Origin: Cercospora beticola
Taxonomy: Eukaryota; Ascomycota; Dothideomycetes; Mycosphaerellales; Mycosphaerellaceae
Direction of reading: 5' to 3'
Assembly: GCF_033473495.1 (NCBI RefSeq)
Contig: NC_088942.1
Location: 310,001-374,000, forward strand
Length of the DNA stretch: 64,000 bases
Part shown: in pieces, positions 54,996-64,000 of the stretch
Layout: the number at the start of each line of letters is the position of its first letter
Position numbering within the stretch: the first letter of the stretch is position 1
Program-made: the position numbers and the translations under genes
The notes under the pieces: model-generated
What the model saw: only the letters and a program-made list of their open reading frames with translations
What the model was told of the DNA's origin: nothing
The model's database searches: none

Positions 54996-56606
54996 ATGGC
55001 CGAGCCCGGAGGCGAGTTCCTCCCAGGAACCATACAACTCTTCGTCCAAGGCGAATCTGGCGACCTACGCGACCAAGAACTTGTCCTCAACCCAACACCA
55101 ACCGACAGCCCCAATGATCCCATCAACTGGTCCCCATGGCGAAAATACTGGCACGCTACTCTGGTCCTCTTCATCACCGCAATGACAGCGGCGATCTCCA
55201 ACGATGCCGGAGCAGCCAGTGATGGTATGCTGGCAGAATTGGGCATTTCTTACGATGTAGCGAATACAGCCGCCGGAGTCCTATTCGCATCGATCGGATA
55301 CTGGTGTTTACTCGCTTCTCCCATGCCTTGGCTATACGGTCGCAGGATCCAATATCTCATCTGTCTGACATTCGGTATGGTCGGCTCTATCTGGTTCGCG
55401 CGCATTAGAGGCGTGCAAGACTCAATTTGGAACCAAATGTTTGTGGGCGCCTCGGAGAGCTGCGCAGAAGCTTTGGCTCAGTTATCACTCTCGGACTTAT
55501 TCTTCCAGCATCAACGTGGGTCTGTTTTGGGCTTGTATATCTTGGCAACTTCGATTGGTACATTCTTGGGTCCACTAGTTGCAGGATACATCGCCATTGA
55601 TAGCTGGAGGTGGGTGGGCTGGACAGCTGCGATCGTTTGTGGGTGTTCGTTGCTCGTCTTCTACTTTGGTCTAGAAGAGACAGCTTTCCAGCGTGATGCC
55701 ATCCTTGGCCTCCAAGGAGCTCGCGCATCAATCTCAGTAATTCCAGGCGAGAAGAAAATTACGGACACCCCCAATGAGCTCGACACCCGCAACTCCCACG
55801 ACAGCGCTCGTCTCACCATCGACCGCAAAAAATCCTACCTCGAACGCATCGCCCTCATAACCCCAGCCCCCAACCTCATCGGCCTCGGCTTCAAACAATA
55901 CTTCCACCGCCTCTGGCTAACCCTCCGCGTCTTCACCTTCCCCGCAGTCCTCTACTCCGGCCTCCAATGGGGCGCCCAAGACGCCTGGCTATCCTTCTAC
56001 CTCACAGTCGAAGAAGACAACTACTACGACCCACCCTGGAACTACAGCAACCAAGCCGTCGCAATCATGAATGTCCCTACCCTCATCGGCGCCACAATAG
56101 GCTGCATCTACGGCGGCTGGTTCTCCGACATCTTCGTCAAATATCTCGCGAAAAGACGAGGCGGAATCTCCGAAGCCGAAGATCGTCTGTGGCTCATGTA
56201 TCTCTCTGCAATCATCAATCCCGCGGGATTAATGCTTTTTGGCATCGGATCTTCCAAAGCGTGGAATTGGCCCGGTCCGTATCTTGGTTTAGCCATGACC
56301 GGGTTCGGTTTTGGTTGCGCTGGAGATATTTCCATGGCATATTTGATGGATGCTTATCCGGATATGGTGCTTGAAGGGATGGTGGGTGTGGCGGTCATTA
56401 ATAATACTTTGGCGTGCATTTTTACGTTTTTGGCGAGTCGGTGGATTGATGCGAGTGGTTTGGCGAATACATTCATTGCGATTGGGGTTTTGTCTTTGGT
56501 GTTTCATTTGACGACGATTCCGATGCAGATTTTTGGGAAGACGTGTAGGCGGTGGACGTACAACAGATATCAGCGATTTTTGGAACTGCGAGATGGTGAG
56601 CGATGA
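54996..56606 (+). CDS. MFS transporter (DHA1/HOL1-like)
   Basis: Single exon, 536 aa from ATG at 54996 (MAEPGGEFLPGT); the frame opens further 5' only to a TTG. The N terminus reads NDPINWSPWRKYWH, the usual entry to helix 1 in this drug/H+ antiporter group. Twelve transmembrane helices are seen with a long charged loop between helices 6 and 7 (about residues 245-305). Motif GSVLGLYILATSIGTFLGPLVAG is the antiporter-type helix 5 motif, followed by WRWVGWTAAIVCG. The last helices read LGLAMTGFGFGCAGDISMAY. Likely exports or imports small organic cations or toxicants across the plasma membrane. Substrate unknown. Confidence 0.85.
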   Translation: MAEPGGEFLPGTIQLFVQGESGDLRDQELVLNPTPTDSPNDPINWSPWRKYWHATLVLFITAMTAAISNDAGAASDGMLAELGISYDVANTAAGVLFASIGYWCLLASPMPWLYGRRIQYLICLTFGMVGSIWFARIRGVQDSIWNQMFVGASESCAEALAQLSLSDLFFQHQRGSVLGLYILATSIGTFLGPLVAGYIAIDSWRWVGWTAAIVCGCSLLVFYFGLEETAFQRDAILGLQGARASISVIPGEKKITDTPNELDTRNSHDSARLTIDRKKSYLERIALITPAPNLIGLGFKQYFHRLWLTLRVFTFPAVLYSGLQWGAQDAWLSFYLTVEEDNYYDPPWNYSNQAVAIMNVPTLIGATIGCIYGGWFSDIFVKYLAKRRGGISEAEDRLWLMYLSAIINPAGLMLFGIGSSKAWNWPGPYLGLAMTGFGFGCAGDISMAYLMDAYPDMVLEGMVGVAVINNTLACIFTFLASRWIDASGLANTFIAIGVLSLVFHLTTIPMQIFGKTCRRWTYNRYQRFLELRDGER

Positions 56607-56784
56607 CATGAGAAGGTGTATTGTAATTTTGGAAGGAGAACAAGTTTGTACACATCGATGGAAGATGAATATCAAGAGCACATTGATGATGGGTATCGCA
56701 TGTATATTGCATTAGGAGTTCGTATTACAACCTGCGATTGCGTCCAATCGAATTCTTCGTCATCCAACGACCGCCACTCCGACC

Positions 56785-59283
56785 TTATCGATACAGATAG
56801 TTGTTCGTGAATTTGTTACCATAGTAGTCCATCTCCTCATCACTTCTCATCGTCGCATTCGCGCGTACAACTTGCACGACCCCATTCCAAAGTCCTTCCG
56901 TCTCGGCGTCCAGATTCCCCGCATCAATTTTCTGTTGATGAACTCGTTTACGATCTTTTCTGAAGCTTGAAATCGCCGAAATAGTGTCGAAGGTAGTTAT
57001 CTCAGCAGAATGTTTACTTGAATGCTGATTCGCAGATTGGCCGAAGTTGACCTCTTTCTCAGATGCTCCATGGTGTGCGAAACGTCCGCCTTCAATGGTC
57101 GGGAACATGTTCTCTTCTTCTCCAAAGAAGCTGAAGTCTGTCGCGGCAGCATTCCACAGAACTTCAGAGTCTCGATCGTCAGTCATTGATCTGGTACCTT
57201 GGTGTTGCCAAGGACTAGCTTTGCTGGAGGTTGGGGCTTCATTTTGGCTCATCTCCAGAACTAGTCGTTTGAGAGCGAAGATCTTGGTCTCCGAGTGCTT
57301 TAAAGTGGCATGATGGCCTTTGCGGCCCGGTGGTAACGCGTAGTCAAGCTGAGCTTGCTTGCGGGCGAATGAGGCTTCTTCTGCACACTTCTCAAGGAAC
57401 CGAATGATGCGATCGGCCACGTCTTTGCTGGTAGAGGTAATTGGCACATTTGTGAGCACAAGGGTTTTCACGTGAGGCAACATTGCAGGATGCAGATTGT
57501 GACCAAGCGCTATGTGGGCATTGAGTCTCGCCTGTCGCTCCGTGCCCATTGACGAGTAACTCCGAGGCCTTGGCGTCTGTGGCGGAGTGATGGCTGGGCT
57601 GCACGAGGTGGATGATGTTGTGAAACTTGGAAACCCTGTAGCGGTCATTGTGGCCTCACCGAAGGCAGAGTTGGGACTCAGGTGGGTTTTGCCCATGTCG
57701 TGAGTGACATCGTCAACGACTTCCGGGAGACACTCGCTGTCACGCCTATTGAGCTGGAGACCACTCCTATCGTCAGGTACTTCAATCTTGTAGGTGTCAT
57801 CAGCAGCAGCTGAGACTACGAGTTGCATAGGATCGCCCTCGAGCTCGTAACGTGGTGTCTGCTCATCAGTCGGAAGCTCAAATGTTTGCGGTCTGACAGA
57901 ATGGCTATCCAGCTCCGCTGTGTGCGAGGGTAGTGGTGGCAGAGCAGTATCTGCCAGTTCTACACGGCCGTGAACGACTTCCTCTGTTTTGAAACAGGGT
58001 GCATCTTTTGTGATCAGACTGTGGTCGATCCTGAGAAATGACATGGCCTCTGAAGCGTGCTTTGCAAGAACTGGAGTCAGCTTTTCTGCACCTGGCACAT
58101 CGTCATCTGAGTACCATTCCTCTCCGTCTGAAGAAACACGTCGTATCCTTGCAGCAGACACCGATCCAATATCCAATACGTGAAGCCTGCCTGACCTTAC
58201 AAGTCCTGATACGCCTTCCACAGTGAGTCCATTGTTGGCGATGTAGAGGTGCGTGAGACCACCTGCTGGGGCATCCTCAATAGCGAGGCGGCTGACGAAG
58301 TTGCCTGTGAACGCATTACGTAGATAGCCTTCGAAGTCCTCGCCTTGGTAGATCTCAAGCATTTCGGAGCCCAGATAAGGTAACAAGTTTGGCGAACGTT
58401 GGCCTGCCGCCAGCGGCGATGACCCATCAAGCTGACCAGCAGTCCTAGTGAAGCAATTCTCCAACAAAGTCCTGACGCCACGATCTGAAACCTGGTTGTC
58501 TCTGATGTCAAGACTTCGTACTCTTAAGCCAACTGACTGAGCGAGGACCTCGACATTCTCGTCCTTCAGACTCACTCCCCGAAGCTTCAGAACCTGAAGT
58601 CCAGCAAACTTCCCAATTGTAGTGAGAACCATAGGATCTCGAGCGGGGTATGTGAATGATAGATCCAGGTATAGTAGACTTTCAAACCGGCTCAACGCTG
58701 CTGCGAGACTACTTGAAGTCACGTTCGGACATCGAGATGCATCGAGCAGCCGCAAATGAAAAGTAGGGATCGTATTCAATGTCGTCAAAGGCCTCTGAAA
58801 TGCCATTCCGCTGGAGCCCGGTAGCTCTATAAGTCTGCCAGGCGAATATGGTCGCTCCTCAGACCTCCTTCGCATAAGCACCAAAGCCTGCAAAGCCGCA
58901 TAATCGAAGAATGGTAGACCTCGTACGATAAGAGACTGAAGATTCGGTAGCCTCTCTATCAGATCCCGTAGCCAGTCCGAGTGCGGTCCATTGTATAGCT
59001 CTGCATGTGCAGGGGGTAGATGCAATGTATGCGTCAATGATCTAACCAAAAGTCGTGCGGTCTGGAGTGTTCTTCGGAACCGCGTGAGAGCGACATAGAC
59101 GGCGTCATTTTCGACGCCAAAATGTGAAGCTGGATTGCCCCATATATGAGGCGTGAAAGTGGCGTGCCATCTGCTACACACTAGTGATGCTGAACAAAGG
59201 TCTGCAGAAGGAATGTACCGGGCTATGATGTCCCAGAGGTCGACTAAGGTGGCATGTTCGTAGCTAGGAGGCGCAGCTTCCAT
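56785..59283 (-). CDS. F-box/leucine-rich-repeat protein
   Basis: Single exon, 832 aa, start MEAAPPSYEHATLVDLWDII. The first 60 residues form an F-box-like segment (VDLWDIIARYIPSADLCSAS then LVCSRWHATFTPHIW). LRR-like repeats follow at about 110-280 (LPNLQSLIVRGLPFF, LRLLDASRCPNVTSSSLAAAL, LLYLDLSFTY, LQVLKLRGVSL, VRSLDIRDNQVSDRGVRTLL). A further repeat block follows (LTHLYIANNGLTVEGVSGLV, LHVLDIGSV). The C-terminal half is long and largely disordered, with a later LPHVKTLVLTNVP element. F-box proteins deliver substrates to SCF ubiquitin ligases; the substrate is unknown. Confidence 0.82.
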   Translation of the reverse strand: MEAAPPSYEHATLVDLWDIIARYIPSADLCSASLVCSRWHATFTPHIWGNPASHFGVENDAVYVALTRFRRTLQTARLLVRSLTHTLHLPPAHAELYNGPHSDWLRDLIERLPNLQSLIVRGLPFFDYAALQALVLMRRRSEERPYSPGRLIELPGSSGMAFQRPLTTLNTIPTFHLRLLDASRCPNVTSSSLAAALSRFESLLYLDLSFTYPARDPMVLTTIGKFAGLQVLKLRGVSLKDENVEVLAQSVGLRVRSLDIRDNQVSDRGVRTLLENCFTRTAGQLDGSSPLAAGQRSPNLLPYLGSEMLEIYQGEDFEGYLRNAFTGNFVSRLAIEDAPAGGLTHLYIANNGLTVEGVSGLVRSGRLHVLDIGSVSAARIRRVSSDGEEWYSDDDVPGAEKLTPVLAKHASEAMSFLRIDHSLITKDAPCFKTEEVVHGRVELADTALPPLPSHTAELDSHSVRPQTFELPTDEQTPRYELEGDPMQLVVSAAADDTYKIEVPDDRSGLQLNRRDSECLPEVVDDVTHDMGKTHLSPNSAFGEATMTATGFPSFTTSSTSCSPAITPPQTPRPRSYSSMGTERQARLNAHIALGHNLHPAMLPHVKTLVLTNVPITSTSKDVADRIIRFLEKCAEEASFARKQAQLDYALPPGRKGHHATLKHSETKIFALKRLVLEMSQNEAPTSSKASPWQHQGTRSMTDDRDSEVLWNAAATDFSFFGEEENMFPTIEGGRFAHHGASEKEVNFGQSANQHSSKHSAEITTFDTISAISSFRKDRKRVHQQKIDAGNLDAETEGLWNGVVQVVRANATMRSDEEMDYYGNKFTNNYLYR

Positions 59284-59604
59284 CGTTGTGTGTGAGAGCT
59301 TCCATCAGCATCAGTGTGCGTTGTTGAAGTCTTGTGTGCAGAGAATGTGGCATGTGGAGTTGCACCGTTCATGTTGTGCCTGCTCGTGGACAGAAGTGAA
59401 GGTAGACGCAGCGAGGCTGTGACGTTGGCTGTGCATGAGACCAAGTCTTGGCACGATCCTTCATCCTTCAGGATGAACAATGAATGGCATGAGCAGTCGA
59501 GACCACTGAGAAGAAGACTTCACTTTTAGTACCCTGTTCAGCTCAGTTCCTGAGGTATCAAGATGTGTATCCGCGTACATATGGTTTCATATGACCACGC
59601 GCGG
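59284..59604. other. Intergenic, 321 bases
   Basis: Leader of the F-box/LRR gene and 3' side of the GMC gene. No feature seen. Confidence 0.4.
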
Positions 59605-61519
59605 TTAATACCTCCCATCATCCGCCTTAATCAAATCCGCCCCCTTCTCAGCAACAGCATACGTTGTACTCATAATATTCCCACTCACATGTCCGGGGAA
59701 GACACTCGCATCCACGACTCTCAACCCCTTCACGCCCATGACCTTCAACGTATCATCCACAACCTGTCCCATCGAGCACGTTCCAATCAAGTGATACTGT
59801 GTCGATATGTTGTTCCTTACGTATTCTTCCCTCGCCTCTTGGCTTGAGATGTCCATATCTTTCGGCGGCAAGACTCTGTCGCCAAGGGATTTGGCGAGGA
59901 CAGGTTGCTGGACGACTTTGTCCATCCATTTGATGCCTTCGGCGAGGATTTTGGCGTCAGCTGGGTTGCGGAAGTAGCCTGGGTCGATGCGTGGGTGGGC
60001 GGTGGGGTCAGAGGAGGTGATGTGAACGGTGCCGCGCGACAAAGGATGTTCGAGGCAAACGAGCATCGAGACACGTTGCTTGCCTTTGGGTCTGCATGGA
60101 TGTTAGTAGGTGGACTGTCTAGGGCGCAGATCATGATACTTACGGAGGAGCGAAGAATCCAGTTTGATCGTCACCACGACTGACGTCTAGCTGGCAGCCA
60201 ATACAGAACGTCTGAATATTCGCAAAAGTCGGATCAGAGAGTTGCTTGACAATGACGTCTTCTTGCCTCTTCTCCCAGTCTGTCTTGGCCAGAGAGTTCT
60301 TCCTGATCTCGCTGATTGTCTCGTCCAGAGTTTTCTTGTCCACCAATGAAGCGTACGACACGAAGCCCATCAGCATTCCTGGTGAACCAAGTGGGCCATT
60401 ATTCGTCTTACGATACATTTCTTGCATGGCCGCTGAATATTCTTCTCCATGCATAGCATCGAGTGAGTTGATACCTGGTTTGAGATCATACACCATTCCT
60501 CCTAGAACATGATCTTCGAAGTGCTTTCCGACATTCTCGTTCTTGATCTTGCACTCTACTCCAGCAGCGGCGAGTACCTTTGGGTCACCAATACCGGACA
60601 GTTCGAGAAGCTGAGGGCTGTTGATCACGCCACCGGAGAGGACAACTTCCTTCGACACTTTGACTTGAGACAGCTTCCCTTCATGACTGAACTCCACGCC
60701 GACAGCCCTATCTCCTTCGAGAAGGACCTTGGTGGCCAGAGCCTCTGTGAGGACTTTGAGATTAGGTCGATTGAGGTTTGGGCGGAGGTAACCAGTCGCT
60801 GCATAGCTTCTTCTTCCTGGATCATCGGTTCTGTTCACTGCGGCCAAGCTGGAGTAGAAGCCGTAGTGGTCTCCCGACCAAGCATCGTGCAAAGTTCGGT
60901 CATTACCGCCGACTTCGTATGCCGCCTCGCAGAAGTCGTACTCGAAAGGCTCGTAGTAGTCGTTGAAAGAAGTGTGAATGGGACCATCGCTACCATGATA
61001 CTTCTCCTTAGCTGCCGCGGGCATAAACTGAGCACTAGGCGGGTCTTTCTCGCTTGGGTCTAGAGTCTGGTGCTTCTTGAAATATGGAACCATGTCATCC
61101 CATCCCCAGCCCTTGTTGCCCAGCGATGCCCATCCATCGTAATCTTTTCGGCTTCCGCGAACATACATAAGATAATTGATTCCAGAAGACCCGCCAAGCA
61201 ACCTGCCGCGAGGCATGGAGTATGTCTTGTTTCCAGCTGTTGGCACTGGCTCTGACTGGAAGCACCAATCGTACTTTTCTCGTCCGATCATAGTAGGATA
61301 AAGACCTGGAGTGTACACCTGTGGATCGTCCATCAAGTCTTTGCCAGCTTCAATCACTCCGACTTTGACGTCAGGGTTCTCCGAAAGTCTTGCGGCTACG
61401 CAAAGGCCAGCCGTCCCGCCTCCTACGACGCAGTAATCGAACTCTTGCGAGAGGAAGTCATCGATGTTGCAAAGCGCTGAGCCGGATTGGCCATTTGCGC
61501 CGTTCGTTGTTCCTGGCAT
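59605..61519 (-). CDS. GMC-family FAD oxidoreductase (intracellular)
   Basis: Exons 61519-60144 and 60091-59605; the 52-bp intron (GTAAGT..TACTAAC..CATGCAG) is phase 2; 620 aa. FAD-binding start is FDYCVVGGGTAGLCVAARL, then VIEAGKD; GMC signature 1 is MPRGRLLGGSSGINYLMYVRG and signature 2 is GGVINSPQLLELSGIG. The C-terminal catalytic region reads STQYHLIGTCSMG and later VFPGHVSGNIMSTTYAVAEKGADLI, so catalytic His and the second His/Asn partner are present. There is no signal peptide, which argues against a secreted glucose or aryl-alcohol oxidase; choline dehydrogenase-like or alcohol oxidase-like activity is possible. The gene stands alone, without a flanking biosynthetic cluster. Confidence 0.88.
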
Positions 61520-62128
61520 TTTATTGTTGTTGGCTTAAGACAATGTGTCTGGATTCGATTATCGCAATGTGTATCACGGAGCAATTTGCATTTCCTCCAG
61601 TGATTTAATACTTTGCCCGGTTCAATGGAACCTACGTCGATCAATCAAAGGCTTGTCGCATTCACCCCTCTCTTCTTCAGGTAACACGCGTCTGCACGCC
61701 TATGAAGGATGTGAGCTCTCAGCTGCCCTGCATGAACAGCTGCTGTACTCCGCATTCAGCACCTCCGCAGTACGGGCTACAACCTGCTATTCGCCGCGAT
61801 CTCTCCCTATTGAGCACCCGGCCTGCATGGCGTGCATTCGATCGTGGTGCCACTAACGACCGTTGGCCAACATTGGGCGATGGGTCTTCAAGTGGCTCCA
61901 AAATGTTCATTGCTAGCCTCCATGGCCAAGACCTCAGACCTAGTCATTCCTTTTGATCGAAACTATCGCTTCGTGAATGTTTCTGGTCGCACAGTCTGCG
62001 CATGGTACGCTCCGTCACGAATTCAGAGTACGCGTCTTGCCGTGCAAGCTTTCGGGTGCACAACGTCGTCCGTTTCATGGACAGTTCAATATCAGTGGTT
62101 GTGGGAATGTTGGTTGGCAAACACGTTC
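61520..62128. other. Intergenic, 609 bases
   Basis: Upstream of the GMC gene and 3' of SPC34, both minus. Short frames without domain support. Confidence 0.4.
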
Positions 62129-62878
62129 TCATCGCATCAAGCCACCCAGATCCTTTTCCATGTCGTTGACTCGCTCACTCAGCGTCTGCTTCTTCTTCTC
62201 GAGTTCTCTAATCTCGGCTTCTTCCTTCTCCAAGTCCTCCTTCGTGATCAAAGGACCGGTAATCGTCCTGTCCTCGTCCTCGTATGGTATCAGGTCCTCG
62301 TCATCATCTGACACGGGTAGTCGATTCATGCGCGCGAGATCTTCAGTTTGTTGATTGACTTTCGCTTCATAGTGCTTGATGTTGGCAGTCAATTGTCGGT
62401 GCCGACTGCGTAATTGGGAGATCTTGTCTGCGGTTCCAGGGATATTGTAGACTGCCAATAATCTCTCTGCACCCTCAAGCAGGACTTCGACATCCATCTC
62501 GCCTTTGATTCGAGCAGCTGCGGACTCTTGGCGTGTACGATTGTACAGATCGCCGCCTAACACAGCAGCTACGGCCCTGCTTTTGGGCTGCCTTTGGCCA
62601 TAGACAGTAGCTCGACGCTTGGGTGTCTTTGCAGTCGATGCCGGGGCCGGATTCGAGGTGTTGTTCGAGTCATTGTTGCCCGGTGCTCCTGGAAGAGGTG
62701 GCGGAGCCAGATGAAACAGCGCTCGCTCGTGTTGCTCTGTATCTCGAATCAAAGATGTAATGTCGTGCTGAGAAAGTAACGCATTGGTGAACATCTTGGG
62801 TCCAGGAAAGGGAAGTTCTGCTATCGAAGTGGCGCATAATGAAATTTGCTCCAAATGGGAGTTGAGAAGAGCCGCCAT
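62129..62878 (-). CDS. SPC34: DASH complex subunit Spc34
   Basis: Single exon, 249 aa from ATG at 62878 (MAALLNSHLEQI); upstream residues in the open frame are not conserved in type. The N-terminal block HLEQISLCATSIAELPFPGPKMFTNALL and the following HDITSLIRDTEQHERALF are typical of Spc34. A Pro/Asn/Ala linker (about 70-95) follows, then a KTPKRRATVYG segment and a long C-terminal coiled coil (about 160-249, KEDLEKEEAEIRELEKKKQT). Role: outer-kinetochore DASH/Dam1 ring that couples chromosomes to spindle microtubules. It is head-to-head with RPN3. Confidence 0.88.
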   Translation of the reverse strand: MAALLNSHLEQISLCATSIAELPFPGPKMFTNALLSQHDITSLIRDTEQHERALFHLAPPPLPGAPGNNDSNNTSNPAPASTAKTPKRRATVYGQRQPKSRAVAAVLGGDLYNRTRQESAAARIKGEMDVEVLLEGAERLLAVYNIPGTADKISQLRSRHRQLTANIKHYEAKVNQQTEDLARMNRLPVSDDDEDLIPYEDEDRTITGPLITKEDLEKEEAEIRELEKKKQTLSERVNDMEKDLGGLMR

Positions 62879-63148
62879 GGTGAGTAGGTCCTTGCTCAAG
62901 TTCTTCTACGCGTCCACAGAGTATTGTCCGGTGTCCTGGCCAAGCGACAGAGGTGAAGTTCGGAAGTTGAGTTGTGGAAGACGCGCCTCAAACGTGACGC
63001 AAAGTCGCAAACACGCACGGACCTCGCTGGAGCTTGCGTTGCGTTGCTGCTGCTGAGAGGAAGCCGATCGGCCATCACTGCATCAAACACACGACACTCG
63101 ACCTCGCCGTCCACGCCGCCCACAACACCGCCACCAGACTTTGCAACG
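62879..63148. promoter_or_regulatory. Bidirectional promoter SPC34-RPN3, with an ACGCGT box
   Basis: 270 bases between SPC34 (minus) and RPN3 (plus). ACGCGT, the yeast MluI cell-cycle box, occurs at 62908-62913, close to SPC34. The GGTGGCAAA proteasome element known from yeast Rpn4 targets is not seen as an exact match. Confidence 0.45.
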
Positions 63149-64000
63149 ATGGCGGACAAGATGGAAGTCGATGCCGTCAACGGTGAGAAGCAGCAGGAGA
63201 GCACCGGCCCAGCGCCAGACCTCACGCCAGAGCGCAGTACGTCGCCATCGGCTGCCTTCCACCGCGATAGCACATGCTAACACATCACTTCCGATAGTCA
63301 TTCAGAACAACCTCAAGTTCATCAACCAGGCCGTCGAGACCTTTGATTCACGATTCACACTACGAGCGCTCCGAAGCATATCGACCCTTCGCAAATCACC
63401 CAACTTCGCTGAGGCTATCGTGCTGGGCATCCGAACCGCATACCCCAAGCCATCGCGGCCGCGTCAAATATTGGAAGAGCTACTCCCCAAGAATGTGCAA
63501 GTTGCGCAAAATGGATCGTCCGGGAAAGAGAAGGAGGCGGCAGAACAGCACGTACATCAAGAGGTGTGGGCGTATCTAGGCGTCTTGGTGCAGGTGAGTC
63601 GTGGACGAGAAACGTGAGGAAGACCATGCTGACAGCCAAAGGTGTACCTGTATGACAACGGCGAGTTCCAAAAAGGCGCGGACTTCAGTGACAACTTCGT
63701 CGATAAGATTCGGGAGTGGAACCGCCGAAGTCTCGATCAGATCGGCGCAAAGGCATACCACTACTACTCGTTATTCTTCGAGGAGCTCAATCCAAAGCCT
63801 CCCTCAAAGCAAGCAAAGGTGATCGAGCTCCGACCGACCCTTCTGGCAGCTCTTCGATCAGCAGTCATCCGCAAGGATGAGGATACACAAGCCGCGGTGA
63901 CTGTGCTCCTTCTACGGAACTATATTAGCACAGCGGACATCACTCAGGCGGACCTCCTGGTCGCTCAGACCCAATTCCCGCAATCGGCGTCGAACAACCA
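63149..64000 (+). CDS. RPN3: 26S proteasome regulatory subunit Rpn3 (partial, cut by window end)
   Basis: Exons 63149-63236, 63298-63593 and 63642 onward to the window edge; introns of 61 bp (GTACGT..CCGATAG) and 48 bp (GTGAGT..GCTGAC..CAAAG). About 247 aa are visible, N terminus MADKMEVDAVNGEKQQES. The sequence IIQNNLKFINQAVETFDSRF, LRALRSISTLRK, HQEVWAYLGVLVQVYLYDNG, NRRSLDQIGAKAYHYYSLFF and TQAAVTVLLLRNYI matches Rpn3/PSMD3, a PCI-domain scaffold of the 19S lid. The C-terminal PCI domain lies beyond this window. Phases across the joins are consistent. Confidence 0.9.

Noticed and set aside
46051..61519. Secondary-metabolite gene cluster
   Set aside because: Transporters and oxidoreductases are present, but there is no polyketide, peptide or terpene backbone enzyme, and the amine oxidase, allantoicase and F-box genes do not form a pathway.

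Overview
The window looks like a filamentous ascomycete (Pezizomycotina) chromosome segment, most likely a Dothideomycete. The reasons are short GT-AG introns (mostly 44-80 bp) with TACTAAC/GCTGAC-type branch sites, dense gene packing on both strands, and typically fungal genes: Atg26-type sterol glucosyltransferase with GRAM/PH domains, Pep4-type vacuolar protease, DASH subunit Spc34, Zn2Cys6 regulators, a HET-domain protein and 2EXR/F-box-like proteins. Gene models were built by joining open frames across splice sites and checking phase by hand. No tRNA, rRNA, CRISPR or complete transposon was recognised. The class-level placement is inference.

Layout. 1-9.9 kb: a spliced small secreted Cys-rich protein, a roughly 2.2 kb gene-poor AT-rich stretch, a membrane GT2 glycosyltransferase (-) with an unresolved 5' end, and the vacuolar aspartyl protease (+). 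9.9-25.5 kb is a housekeeping block: ATG26, a small CPHC protein and an acidic protein (divergent), a NASP/Hif1 histone chaperone and DPB2 sharing a promoter with G1/S-type boxes, three proteins of unknown role and a SIMPL-domain protein. 26-31 kb: a catalase-like protein, then a divergent regulator pair in which the Zn2Cys6 DNA-binding domain lies on one strand and the fungal-specific regulator middle domain on the other. 32.5-39.5 kb: a secreted cupin, a secreted bacterial-type periplasmic-binding-like protein, an aquaporin with an altered second NPA box, a long imperfect hairpin, and a histidine phosphatase. 40.7-45.7 kb: a 2EXR protein, GPN3 GTPase and a SLAC1/TDT anion or dicarboxylate transporter. 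46-61.5 kb is more accessory: a Dal5-type MFS permease with an apparently damaged last splice acceptor, a HET protein, allantoicase, a flavin amine oxidase, a second MFS transporter, an F-box/LRR protein and a GMC oxidoreductase. 62.1-64 kb: SPC34 and RPN3 (cut by the window end), divergent.

How genes may work together. NASP-like chaperone and DNA polymerase epsilon subunit B are plausibly co-induced at S phase from their shared promoter. Allantoicase and the Dal5-type permease may represent a loose purine-catabolism neighbourhood, interrupted by the HET gene. The divergent amine oxidase and MFS genes may be co-regulated. No secondary-metabolite backbone enzyme is present, so this is not a biosynthetic cluster.
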